NCBI RefSeq assembly: GCF_016616425.1
Contig: NZ_CP067101.1
Coordinates: 6,014,001-6,078,000, forward strand
Reading direction: 5' to 3'
Length of the DNA stretch: 64,000 nt
Origin: Bradyrhizobium diazoefficiens
GTDB taxonomy: Bacteria; Pseudomonadota; Alphaproteobacteria; Rhizobiales; Xanthobacteraceae
In this document: piece after piece, positions 47,946 to 57,473 of the stretch
Position numbering within the stretch: the stretch's first letter is position 1
Layout of the letters: each line of letters starts with the position of its first letter
Program-made: the position numbers and the translations under genes
The notes under the pieces: generated by a model
The model's input: only the letters and a program-made list of their open reading frames with translations
Databases searched by the model: none
Told to the model about the DNA's origin: nothing

Positions 47946-48392
47946 CCTATTGTGGGACGTCCTTGTCGTACAATGTGGCCCGACAGGCCGCCCACTTATC
48001 GACCCGACCTGTTATCGGTGCCAACGCATTTACAGCCGGATAGGCATCTGCGTCGGTGCGCTTTGTCGCGGCGTGATAGCTATCTTCACGCACCATCACC
48101 GAACAAGCAAATGTTAGCGGCAACCAGCGTCTCCGCTGTCGGGTGATCGGCAGCCTTTGTCTGATCGTCGGCTGACAGTCTTCTGGGGACCGTGACGCGC
48201 ACCGTGCGTACCCCAGCGGAAACACTTTCCTCGCGGCGATCTCTACTTCCATTGCATATTTTACTTTATTCGGTCCAAGCGTCTTTTCGCTCGTTCAGCC
48301 AAACGCCTCGACTCATGACAAGAAGCGGGTTTGTCCGGTTGGCAACGACTGCCGGGTGCCTTCTTTAAGTGACAAGGAAGACTCGCATTGCA
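47946..48392 (+). other. intergenic, no recognised gene
   Basis: No motif-bearing ORF was seen between the IS remnant and leader repeat copy 2. Confidence 0.4.
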
Positions 48393-48510
48393 GTCAACTA
48401 CCAACGCTAGTCATTGATCGCGGTGACAAACGCGCGCCAGTTGTTGGTGATGATCGGATACTGCGGCATACATCTCCAGCCAGGAATTCCGCATGCAAGC
48501 CGACCACGAT
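48393..48510 (+). repeat. leader repeat copy 2, upstream of the nucleotidyltransferase gene
   Basis: GTCAACTACCAACGCTAGTC and ATTGATCGCG match copy 1, and GGAATTCCGCATGCAAG ends it as in copies 1 and 3. The ATGCAA opens a 19-codon frame, so it may be the start of a lost gene. The functional start at 48741 lies about 250 bp further on. Confidence 0.6.
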
Positions 48511-48740
48511 CAGGTCTCGCGAACGTCCCTGATCGATGCGTCAACTATTCAACTGTAAAATGTTGTGCGCTACGGCTTACTTCAAAGCGCGCTCTCTCGT
48601 TCATCATGAAGCGTATCTAGAGACGCTGACGGGATCCGCGGGCACACACAATTCGAGATTGCGTCGGGCGTCGGGGCTCTTCGATCCGGACTCCTCGGCG
48701 GAATCGTCCCGGCCTCGCGCAACGAATGAACGGAAAGAAA

Positions 48741-49508
48741 ATGATTACCACTCCTCCCAAGAAAGCCGTCATTCTCGCCGCCGGGTTCGGGTCTCGTCTC
48801 AGGCCGCTAACGGATTTGCGGCCGAAGCCTCTGGTCGAAGTTAACGGCACCCCGATTCTCCACAACGCGCTGCGCAACCTGGAAGCCGTCGGGGTCGAAG
48901 AGGTGACGATCGTCGTTGGCTATCGTAAGGACGCCATCCAATACGCTTGCGGCGGCCGTTTCGGCCGGCTCGAGATCAACTATGTCGAGTCAACCGTTTT
49001 TGACCATACCGGCAGCGCCTATTCGCTATGGCTCGCGCGTGATGCGCTCCTTTCTGATGACTGCTATCTTTTGGAAGGCGATGTCTTCTTTGAGGAAGAC
49101 GCGCTCCGCCATCTGAACCTTGCCGATTCGATGGACGTTGCTGCGGTAGCACCATTCGATTCCAGCATGCAAGGATCCGCTGTAGTGCTCTCGGAGAACG
49201 GATTTATTTCCGCGTTTCGAATGAGGCAGACGGCCGCGGACCTCGACGGGAACGGCCCGGCGCTATTCAAGACAATGAATATATTTCGGCTAAATTGCGT
49301 TACGCTGAGAGGGACGATTGTCCCTGCCCTGGATGACATTATCGCCTCGGGCGCCATAACGACATACACCGAGGAGCTGCTCGCCTATCTTGTCGAGAAG
49401 CGCGGGCTATCGCTCGCTGCGGCGCGTTGTGATGATATTCGTTGGTATGAGATCGACAGCACGGAGGATTTGCGAACCGCTGAACGCTTGTTCGCCGCCG
49501 GCCGTTGA
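48741..49508 (+). CDS. LicC/PntC-like nucleotidyltransferase
   Basis: 255 residues from the ATG at 48741, preceded by GGAAAG; an ATG at 48726 would add five. The N-terminal signature ILAAGFGSRLRPLTDLRPKPLVEVNGTPIL is that of sugar-phosphate and choline-phosphate nucleotidyltransferases. HTGSAYSLWLARDAL and LLEGDVFFEEDAL with the metal-binding Asp fit the COG1213 group, which includes phosphocholine and aminoethylphosphonate cytidylyltransferases. It lacks the C-terminal hexapeptide repeats of GlmU. With a PEP mutase homologue upstream, activation of a phosphonate with CTP is a reasonable guess, unproved. Confidence 0.85.
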   Translation: MITTPPKKAVILAAGFGSRLRPLTDLRPKPLVEVNGTPILHNALRNLEAVGVEEVTIVVGYRKDAIQYACGGRFGRLEINYVESTVFDHTGSAYSLWLARDALLSDDCYLLEGDVFFEEDALRHLNLADSMDVAAVAPFDSSMQGSAVVLSENGFISAFRMRQTAADLDGNGPALFKTMNIFRLNCVTLRGTIVPALDDIIASGAITTYTEELLAYLVEKRGLSLAAARCDDIRWYEIDSTEDLRTAERLFAAGR

Positions 49509-50796
49509 GTATCGGACCGATTTGCAAGTGACACTCCTGCGTCATCTTTTGTGATGCAAGAACTGCTGTGCGGTCAACTACCAAGGACCGCAATTGACCT
49601 CGATAGCGGCCGCGTGGCATCGGTGGGCCGGCGACCTTTGGGGCGCATCAGACATCAGCTGCGAGGAACTCAGTATGCAAAGCCACTCATAGGCTGTGAC
49701 AACATTCGAGCGCAGCGGTACAACCAGATCGTCAATCGGTTTCGCTCGAGCGAGACGTATTCTCAAGGAGGATGCGTTGCGCTACCTGGTATCGGCCAAG
49801 CGAACTTGTGGCGGGCTTTGTCTTGGCTTTCTGCATGAAGCAACTCACAGGAACTCTTGTCGCGGATCGCCCCAAAGCCTTTCAAGACGGATGAACGTGT
49901 TGCGATTCTCGGCATGGACCCTCTCTGGACGACGATCGTTCTAGCCACGGATGATATCAACGGGGGCGGCCCTTCTTGCTAATTTGGTGTAACCGCACGG
50001 GCTGCAGCTCGCAGCCACGTGATCTGGGCACCTCGGTACGAAATTGATGGCGCCGGATACCTTCGCCTTGGCCGAGCGCAGCTTCACGGGAGCGAATAGC
50101 TTCGGTCGTGCCGTATGGCCTGCCTCACGAAGTGGAGCGTCTTGTGCTGAAATGCCGTTGGGACCCAGCGAATATCATGGCACCCGGAGGTCTTCCTTCT
50201 TCCCCAGCCTATTCCTCGCTGTCTCTGCGCTCCTTGAGTGGCCATTGGCGCGGCGCTTTGGGCCGTCCTACCAAATCACCAGAATCGGGACCCAGATGGT
50301 GCTAAAATGGGGAAGAGCCTCGACAAGTTCTCGGCGGTATTATCCGCGGTGGCTCGCAGCAACCATAGTTCGGCTCCGTCACGGATCTCTTTTTGTCCCG
50401 GCGGCCACAACCGCCCTGCTCTTGGTGGAGCAATGCGGCTCGGCTGCTTTGCGAAGTTTAGTGCTCCGATGGACGCTTCTCCAACTTTTCATCCCTGCCT
50501 AGGGAGTGTCAGGCGACGTTAGCATCTGCATCCTGCCTCTCGCTGTCACTCACGTGGCGCTTATGCGAGTGCCCATACAAAATGTGGCTATGTATAAGCG
50601 GCATCTTCCCGTTGCATTGCCGGCGGCTCGGTCCCAGAAATGGTCTTCCTGAGTACTGCTTACGTCCGTCCTCGCCTCGCTGGCTGTCCTGTACTTTTGC
50701 AATCTCGAGCGCTCAAGATGGCTCGCGTCCGGCATCTTGTCCTCACACTGCACTCTGTGTTGCGGCATTTTACGTACTTCCAACGAGAGGGCTGGC
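49509..50796 (+). other. 1.3-kb region with leader repeat copy 3 and possible gene fragments
   Basis: Besides the repeat at 49573, plus-strand fragments ELVAGFVLAFCMKQLTGTLVAD (about 49800-49865) and ERVAILGMDPLWTTIVLATD (about 49890-49960, another frame) look once-coding but were not assigned. The stretch 50040-50520 holds long frames without motifs. Confidence 0.4.
49573..49690 (+). repeat. leader repeat copy 3
   Basis: GTCAACTACCAAGGACCGCA then ATTGACCTCG, and about 100 bp later GGAACTCAGTATGCAAAGCC. Diverged from copies 1 and 2 but with the same order and the same spacing as copy 2. No intact gene follows. Confidence 0.5.
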
Positions 50797-52344
50797 ATGA
50801 ATAAACGGTCTGATTTCCTACAATCACCGGTCCAGTCGGAACGAGACCGCCCGCGCGGATGGATCTATCGAGAGCTCGGCGTCGAGCCATTTATTCAATG
50901 CGCGGGTGTGCGCACGAATTATGGCGCAAGCAATCCGAGCGACGAGGTCATCTCCGCAATGGACGCCGCCGCCGCGGCGTTCGTCGACATGGACGAACTG
51001 GCTGAAGCCGTAGGTCAACGGATGGCTGCACTTACTGGCGCAGAATGGGGTGTCATCACCGCGGGCACTGCAGCATCGTTATCGTTAGCTACCGCGGCAT
51101 GCATTGCCGGAAACAATCCAGAGCTCATGCTGCGGTTACCGGACACCGCGGGGTTACGGAACAAGGTCTTGATTCCGGTTGATCAACGTTTTCCCTACGA
51201 ACAGGCCATCCGCATCGCGGGGGCCGAGATTGTCGGCGTTTCCACGATGGCGGAGTTGGCGCTGGCATTGGATGGGAACGTCGCCATGATCTGCCTCCTC
51301 GGTCGCGCAGACGATGCATCGGCATTGCCGCTAAGCTCGCTCCTCCCTTTCGCGCGCGCACACGGCGTACCCATTCTCGTGGATGCTGCTGGTCTTTCGC
51401 CCGGAAAGCCGGATCGCTGGATTGAGAACGGCGCTGACCTGGTGGTTTACGCAGGCGGTAAGTATATCCGTGGCCCACAATCCACTGCTCTCGTGATCGG
51501 CAAGGAGCGGCTTTGCAAAGCGATCTGGTGGAATGGAGCGCCTCACCAGGCGTTTGGCCGCTCGATGAAGGTCGGCAAGGAGGAGGTGGTCGGGGCCGCA
51601 CTCGCGCTCGACCGCTGGATCAATTTTCAATCGGCAAAAGACGAACGCGACCAGTGGCTTTCGCGGCTGATGCGGATTCAGGCTCGCCTGAGCTCGCTGC
51701 AAGGTGTTGCCACGGATGTGCTGTCTTGGGCCGGTTTTCTGGCAGCTACCCGGCTTAGGGTCATCTGGAATGCGGACCTCATTCCGTTTGATGCGGAGGA
51801 GCTAAGACTTGCACTCCTACGACAGCGACCGCGGATCCTGATCCACGATTTTTGGTCAACGCCAACCTCGATCATACTGGATCCCGTCAATCTGTCGGAC
51901 GATGAGGCCGAGATCGTCGGCCGCGCTTTGGCCGCCGCATTTTGCAATCCCCAGTCAATCGCTCAACCGACTACCAACCTGCTTGCGGACGTCAATATCT
52001 CTGGGAATTGGTGCGTCGAAATGCAATTCCTTCATGGTTCTGCGGCACACCATCTCAACATTCAGCAGAAGGGAGAGCTCATCTCGGGGGTGCACCACAC
52101 TGCATGGTCCACCGGAGTCGTATCTGGCTGCGTTCATGGTCGCCGCGTCCACTTCGAGGCGGCGCACACACAGGTACCGATTTCGCTGTTCTACGGGTTC
52201 GAGGGCGAGTTCGCAGGCGACGGATCCATCAATGGAAACGTTCGGTTGGGCGGCGCCGCCAAGGACCATGTCGGGCCGGTATTCAAAGGTCAGTACGGCT
52301 TCGCCGAATGGCGTGCAAGACAGGTCCACGTAGCTCAGGAATAG
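50797..52344 (+). CDS. SelA-like PLP-dependent enzyme with a C-terminal extension
   Basis: 515 residues from the ATG at 50797, preceded by GAGAGGG. The first 390 residues are a fold-type I PLP domain of the SelA/D-glucosaminate-6-phosphate ammonia-lyase group: IYRELGVEPFIQCAGVRTNYG, ITAGTAASLSLATAACIAG, VDAAGLSPGKP with Asp 196, and GGKYIRGPQST with the Schiff-base Lys 222. About 105 further residues (from NISGNWCVEMQFLHG) form a beta-rich domain. Such proteins are annotated loosely as selenocysteine synthase-like, but no SelA tRNA role is expected. It may be a lyase or racemase in the pathway encoded here. Confidence 0.82.
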   Translation: MNKRSDFLQSPVQSERDRPRGWIYRELGVEPFIQCAGVRTNYGASNPSDEVISAMDAAAAAFVDMDELAEAVGQRMAALTGAEWGVITAGTAASLSLATAACIAGNNPELMLRLPDTAGLRNKVLIPVDQRFPYEQAIRIAGAEIVGVSTMAELALALDGNVAMICLLGRADDASALPLSSLLPFARAHGVPILVDAAGLSPGKPDRWIENGADLVVYAGGKYIRGPQSTALVIGKERLCKAIWWNGAPHQAFGRSMKVGKEEVVGAALALDRWINFQSAKDERDQWLSRLMRIQARLSSLQGVATDVLSWAGFLAATRLRVIWNADLIPFDAEELRLALLRQRPRILIHDFWSTPTSIILDPVNLSDDEAEIVGRALAAAFCNPQSIAQPTTNLLADVNISGNWCVEMQFLHGSAAHHLNIQQKGELISGVHHTAWSTGVVSGCVHGRRVHFEAAHTQVPISLFYGFEGEFAGDGSINGNVRLGGAAKDHVGPVFKGQYGFAEWRARQVHVAQE

Positions 52345-52850
<506 letters not shown>

Positions 52851-54092
52851 TCATTCGTTCCGGTCCGACAGACGTCGTTTTGATCGAATGCTTACGAGCC
52901 CAAAAGCGAGGATGCTTGCCGCACCGCAGACGGAAAGAGATGTCAAAGCAACCGAAATGCCATATCGGTTTTGGACTAAGCTGAAGAGAAGTGGCGCAAA
53001 AGATGCCGTTGACAACCGGAAGACACTTACTAACCCAATGCGACTTCCGTACCCAACCTGCCCGAACATCCATAATGGCAGCGTCCCGCGACAGACGCTG
53101 TTTAGACCGGAGCTGAACCCAAGCAAGACCAGAAAGGACGTTACTCCAAGGACAGAATGTGATGTCAGAGCGACGATCACCGTCGCTGAGCAGAGCAGAA
53201 TGCACGAAAGAAGTGTGAGTTGAATTGCGGTGACGTTCCCGGTGAAGGCTGCCAAAAGCCGTATTAGAACCTGTGACGGCCCGAAGAGCGCTGAAAACAG
53301 AGCTCCCTCCAGACCTAGGCCAATGGATGAGAGGATTGAGATCATATTGCCAAGGAGCGCTGATAAGACGAACGCCGCGAGCGAAAATCCGATCGTTATC
53401 AGGGCGAAATCGAATACTTGGGGAGAGGCGTTCGAGCTGACTTGCAACTCGTTAACGTCATTCTCATCTGCAGGGCCTACAGAGCGCCTGCGAATCGTAC
53501 ACATGGTTAGCGGGAGTGCAATGAAAGCGTTGACGCCGGCATAGATCCCAAAGACTCCTCTCCAGGATACCAAAGTGAGCAACAAGGAGGTAAGCGGCCA
53601 GAATAGTGTTGACGAGACCCCAACGATCAACGTCAACAAGGTCATTTGCCGCTTTGCATTACCTGCATCTCGCTGGACCAAAAGCGCAAGGGCAGCCTCA
53701 TAGAAAAGAAAGGTGGCCGCAATCTGCATACCGAATAGCGCGATGGCAAATACGACCGCATTCCAGGAAACTGCTGCCAGTCCCAGGCTGGCAGCCGCCG
53801 CAACTGTGGCGAACTTCATAGTTCTGTCGGCGCCGTATCGGTCCATAAGACGGCCGGCTATCAACGACATCAGCGCACTGGTAAATAGAGCGAGTGAAAA
53901 ACACCCGAATATCCATTCGGATGTGATTTCGAGATCACGTGCAATGTCATCGGCAACAACAGACACGCAATAATAGAGCGTGCCGTAGCTGATAATTTCC
54001 ACAGCACCAAGGGCCGCGACGACGAATCCGTCCCCGTTCCAGGTGATAGCTAAGCTTCTGCTCGATTCAGTTCTCATGCTTGGCGGCCGCAT
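52851..54092 (-). CDS. MFS transporter
   Basis: 413 residues with about 12 hydrophobic helices. The loop GRLMDRYGADRTMKF after helix 2 is the major facilitator signature (GxLxDRxGxRR). A second ATG at 54077 is possible. The protein is probably an inner-membrane exporter or importer for a small molecule. It is the last gene of a minus-strand series with methyltransferase, Gfo/Idh/MocA oxidoreductase and radical SAM genes, and would suit export of their product. Its N-terminus overlaps a frame of unknown nature (54074-54670). Confidence 0.9.
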   Translation of the reverse strand: MRPPSMRTESSRSLAITWNGDGFVVAALGAVEIISYGTLYYCVSVVADDIARDLEITSEWIFGCFSLALFTSALMSLIAGRLMDRYGADRTMKFATVAAAASLGLAAVSWNAVVFAIALFGMQIAATFLFYEAALALLVQRDAGNAKRQMTLLTLIVGVSSTLFWPLTSLLLTLVSWRGVFGIYAGVNAFIALPLTMCTIRRRSVGPADENDVNELQVSSNASPQVFDFALITIGFSLAAFVLSALLGNMISILSSIGLGLEGALFSALFGPSQVLIRLLAAFTGNVTAIQLTLLSCILLCSATVIVALTSHSVLGVTSFLVLLGFSSGLNSVCRGTLPLWMFGQVGYGSRIGLVSVFRLSTASFAPLLFSLVQNRYGISVALTSLSVCGAASILAFGLVSIRSKRRLSDRNE

Positions 54093-54670
54093 GCCTCGGT
54101 TATTGAGTCGCTCATCATGTGCGCACCTGCCCGCATAGGCCTACGTATCGAGAGAGCCTGTGAGGAGATCAACTCGGCGTCGCCACGGTTCAGCGGTATC
54201 GCGATCGAAGTGGCAGCGTTGTCCTGCAAAGTGGCGCCTTTCTTCCCAACGAAGCGCGTAAGCCGCTCCATTAGAGGTGCTTCTGCCAGCGCGGGAAGAG
54301 CGTCACGATACTCATCAGGGAATTGCGCCACGGGATGGACGCGAAAGAGCGAGGCTCCGGTCACGCATAGTGGTATGCCCCGGGTAGAGGTGGCTCGATC
54401 AATGCCTTTTCGTTGCTCCACTTGTCCCCGGGTGATGGGCTGCATTGCCCATGCGGCACGTTCGCAACCAATGATACAGCACCGACAACGGGTGGAGACA
54501 CTACCTACTCTGGTGAGGAATATTGGTATTCGATGCTTGAGGAAGTGCCGACACCATGCGTAACCGAACAGGGCTCTGCTGAGCGATACGCGTCGGTGCG
54601 GCCGCGGCTTTAACGGCAGATGAGGTTGCTGAGCCAGCCCGACGAGCTGGCGAGCGTTTGCCGAACACAC
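54074..54670 (-). CDS. unrecognised ORF between MFS and methyltransferase genes
   Basis: 198 codons if complete. The last 110 residues (from GIPLCVTGASLFRVHPVAQF through AEAPLMERLTRFVGKKG to the end) have a protein-like composition, while the first half is Arg- and Cys-rich and less convincing. The frame overlaps the MFS start by 19 bp. It could be a small member of the operon or the 3' remnant of a larger gene. No family is recognised. Confidence 0.35.
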   Translation of the reverse strand: MCSANARQLVGLAQQPHLPLKPRPHRRVSLSRALFGYAWCRHFLKHRIPIFLTRVGSVSTRCRCCIIGCERAAWAMQPITRGQVEQRKGIDRATSTRGIPLCVTGASLFRVHPVAQFPDEYRDALPALAEAPLMERLTRFVGKKGATLQDNAATSIAIPLNRGDAELISSQALSIRRPMRAGAHMMSDSITEACGRQA

Positions 54671-55077
54671 CTCGAACCGCTAGGACAGGAAAGCCCGCTA
54701 CTCACTGTCGAGGAACTAGACAAGCGTGCTACTACGATGATCTCGCTTTCTGCGACGAGACGAATTCCGAAACGCTGAACGCCTGACTGCTCGGCTTATT
54801 TGTTTATTTGGTCATGGATGCCGGGCTTTGTTGTAGAAACTGGTGAAGGGCAGCAGCAGACCTCTCGCCGATATTGGATTGATATGTAAAAGCAGATCCT
54901 GGTCCGGGGCCGGCGGATTTCAACTTCCGCGCAAGAACGCTGGAGACGGACCACGTCTGTCATTCAAGCAACTGCGACCGCAACTTCACGCGCAGCATAA
55001 CGGCGAACCTCCCGGCATCGTTCGTGATTAGGCGAGACTGCAGACGTCGATCGAGGAGCCAGATACCGGGAGAACCG
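54671..55077 (-). other. intergenic gap in the minus-strand cluster
   Basis: About 400 bp with no ORF of note. The gap makes a single unbroken transcript less certain. Confidence 0.4.
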
Positions 55078-55761
55078 TCAAATCCGCATCCAAGGAGCGG
55101 ACGCGGGCGCTCGGAGTGCGATCCAATCCGGATCCGAGCATGACCGCTCCACCTCAAAGCTGAACAAAGGGATGAGATAATCCCGGATGATGATCGTGAC
55201 GTGAGGCTCGTTAGCCTCACTCTCGGTCAACTGCTTGGCCTCATTGGCATCCGCATATTGAGTTGTACTCTGAATCAAATGTTTCCTCCCGAAGGAAAAC
55301 CTCACATCATCGAAAAGGAAGAGCGCGCCAGGCCTCAACAGTCGTACTGCTGCGATGGCGGCCGCCAGATCGACATAGATCGAATGGCTACCATCGAGAT
55401 AGATGATATCGAACCTTTCTTGATTCCTGGCCAGCCTGATCAGGTTGAACAGGTATGTTCCTGAGGGATTTCCCAGAAAGGTGATGTTTTGATCGGCGAT
55501 GCCGGCCGCGGCGAGGTCGGCTCGGCGTTCGGCGCAAACATGCTCGAAATCCAAGCCTACATAGTGGATGTCGAGCTCGTCGATGGTCTTGAACCGCTCT
55601 TGCCTGAACATCGGACCTACGCCGATCTCGAGAAAGCGGCACCCCGGATTCTGTCGAAGGATCTGGCGCAGGCGTGTATGAACCGACTGCCTGTATGCCC
55701 GGTAGTTGCTCGGCAGGGGATGGCTACCGTCAAATAGGACGTCGTGACGCCCACCATTCAT
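55078..55761 (-). CDS. class I SAM-dependent methyltransferase
   Basis: 227 residues. Motif I FLEIGVGPMF near residue 44, an acidic strand end in HYVGLDFEH, FDIIYLDGSHSIYVDLAAAIAAVRLLRPGALFLFDDV covering motifs IV and post-IV. The YLDGSH motif is typical of the Methyltransf_24 group, which methylates hydroxyls or amines of small molecules and sugars. Located 163 bp downstream of the Gfo/Idh/MocA gene on the same strand, so likely part of one pathway. Confidence 0.85.
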   Translation of the reverse strand: MNGGRHDVLFDGSHPLPSNYRAYRQSVHTRLRQILRQNPGCRFLEIGVGPMFRQERFKTIDELDIHYVGLDFEHVCAERRADLAAAGIADQNITFLGNPSGTYLFNLIRLARNQERFDIIYLDGSHSIYVDLAAAIAAVRLLRPGALFLFDDVRFSFGRKHLIQSTTQYADANEAKQLTESEANEPHVTIIIRDYLIPLFSFEVERSCSDPDWIALRAPASAPWMRI

Positions 55762-55924
55762 CTATCGTCTCGTGGCTGGTCAGAAATTAAATCTGGCATG
55801 TCGCACGCCCGGCCAAGTGCCTCACCTTCCCGGTCACTACCAACGAACGCCAATGTCGAGCCGTTTTCGGAGAACACTGCAAACCCGGAATGCCCAAAGT
55901 GCGCTGAAATCGGAGCAACGGCAT

Positions 55925-57316
55925 TCATGCCGGAACTTTGTTGACGACGCATGGTGAGGCCGCTTCATCTCTGTTCGCTCCATCCATCGTGACCGCTGCC
56001 AAATAGTGAGCAAAGAGCGATATCGTCCGGGTATGCGACTTGAGGGAACTCTTGGCGCTCCGCCCTGCCAGCCAATCGTCAAACAGCCTTCTGCGGCCTG
56101 CGCGAAGGTCGGCATTTCGGACAAGCGTGTCCCGCGCAGGATAAAGCCGTTCTCGAACTGCTACGCCGCCAAGGAACGCAGCATTCCGCCAAAGCGTGAT
56201 ATGCGCCTCCCTGGTTAGTTGCGGATGAGCCTCCGTGCTCAAATGTGGGCGCTTGAAGATCCTGGCTTCAATCGCTGCGAATGGACCGATATTCAAGCGG
56301 ACGGTCTCGGACCCGTACCGCCCGTTCTTGTTGTAAACATCGGTCGGCAATTGCCGCCAATTGCGAAGCGACACGCTGGTCTGGAGAAGGTCGAGCCGAA
56401 ACAGGCAGACGGTCTCGCGGCTTCGGGGACGTCGCGCGGCTCCAGACGAGACAATATCTGTCTCGCCCCAGAACGGTGGCGCAGGAAACAGTGCAGCGCC
56501 TGGCGCGTCGCCGCGAAGCCTGCGCACCGGCTCCGGGCCGATCTGGCTGACTTGGTCGGCGGCGCTCGCCCGGTGGACATCCAGTTCGACCGCCAGGCTC
56601 CCGAAGTGGTCCTCATTGTGAGCCAGGAGACCGGAGAGAATATCGATGTAGTGATAGCCGGAGTGGCAAAGCATTCCGTAGCCGTAGCGGTAAGGATGGT
56701 CCTCCCGGGAGAGGATCTCCTCCTCCGTGTTCCACACTCCGGCGTGATGCTCGATACCAATATAGGTGACCGGCGTACCAAGATTCCGGGAGGCGCGCCG
56801 CGCATACCGGCCAATCAATTCGTAGACTGCATTGTAGCGGCGCGGCGTCATGACCACGCAACGGCCGCCAGTCCGATCGCAGATCTCGTTGAGCTCGGCT
56901 ACCGCACTAACCAGACGGTCCGCTGCAGGGCGTCCATTCGACCCCATGGGAAGAACGATGGGCTTGTCGACCAGGCAATCAAGGCCTAGTCCAAGAGCCG
57001 CGCGCAGGTAGCCCAAATGAGCCTTGGCTTCGGTCGAGACGATCACTTTCGTGCCTGGACCCGCCAGAGCTGTCAGGACATCCTCCCCATGGCCGGAATA
57101 CCAGATCGCGTGTTGCCGCAGGTCGGGTACCCATGAGATGCTCGCCGGCTTGCAGGCACGGGTCCCGAGAAAGGCTTCCACCTCGCCTCGCGTGCTCTCG
57201 AGCTCGACGACATGGAAGGCGGATGCCCGACCGCTGGCGACGGCATCCTCGATCAGAGGAATATGCTTCGTCCGGGCGTAAGCACCGAGTCCGACAAGGA
57301 TGATTTCTCCCGGCAT
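55925..57316 (-). CDS. Gfo/Idh/MocA-like NAD(P)-dependent oxidoreductase
   Basis: 463 residues, longer than the 330-380 usual for the family. The N-terminus IILVGLGAYARTKHIPLIED is a Rossmann nucleotide-binding loop; VIVSTEAKAHLGYLRAALGLGLDCLVDKPIVLP contains the EKP-like catalytic triad as DKP. The C-terminal part (HHAGVWNTEEE, YGYGMLCHSGYHYID) has His residues placed as in sugar dehydrogenases. The extra length is in the middle and at the end. Substrates of the family are mostly sugars, inositols and amino-sugars. It lies 157 bp downstream of the radical SAM gene. Confidence 0.85.
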   Translation of the reverse strand: MPGEIILVGLGAYARTKHIPLIEDAVASGRASAFHVVELESTRGEVEAFLGTRACKPASISWVPDLRQHAIWYSGHGEDVLTALAGPGTKVIVSTEAKAHLGYLRAALGLGLDCLVDKPIVLPMGSNGRPAADRLVSAVAELNEICDRTGGRCVVMTPRRYNAVYELIGRYARRASRNLGTPVTYIGIEHHAGVWNTEEEILSREDHPYRYGYGMLCHSGYHYIDILSGLLAHNEDHFGSLAVELDVHRASAADQVSQIGPEPVRRLRGDAPGAALFPAPPFWGETDIVSSGAARRPRSRETVCLFRLDLLQTSVSLRNWRQLPTDVYNKNGRYGSETVRLNIGPFAAIEARIFKRPHLSTEAHPQLTREAHITLWRNAAFLGGVAVRERLYPARDTLVRNADLRAGRRRLFDDWLAGRSAKSSLKSHTRTISLFAHYLAAVTMDGANRDEAASPCVVNKVPA

Positions 57317-57473
57317 GCCTCCTGATACCTCTTACTCTGCATCGATCCGAACTTAGAACACGATGAAGTCAGACACGGGTAGACCTGACGGGTTCCGACA
57401 TGGCGGGACGCCGCCTCCTCGAGCATCGAGAACGACGGGTATAGAGGCGAGCCTTCGTTCATCGATAGCTTGA

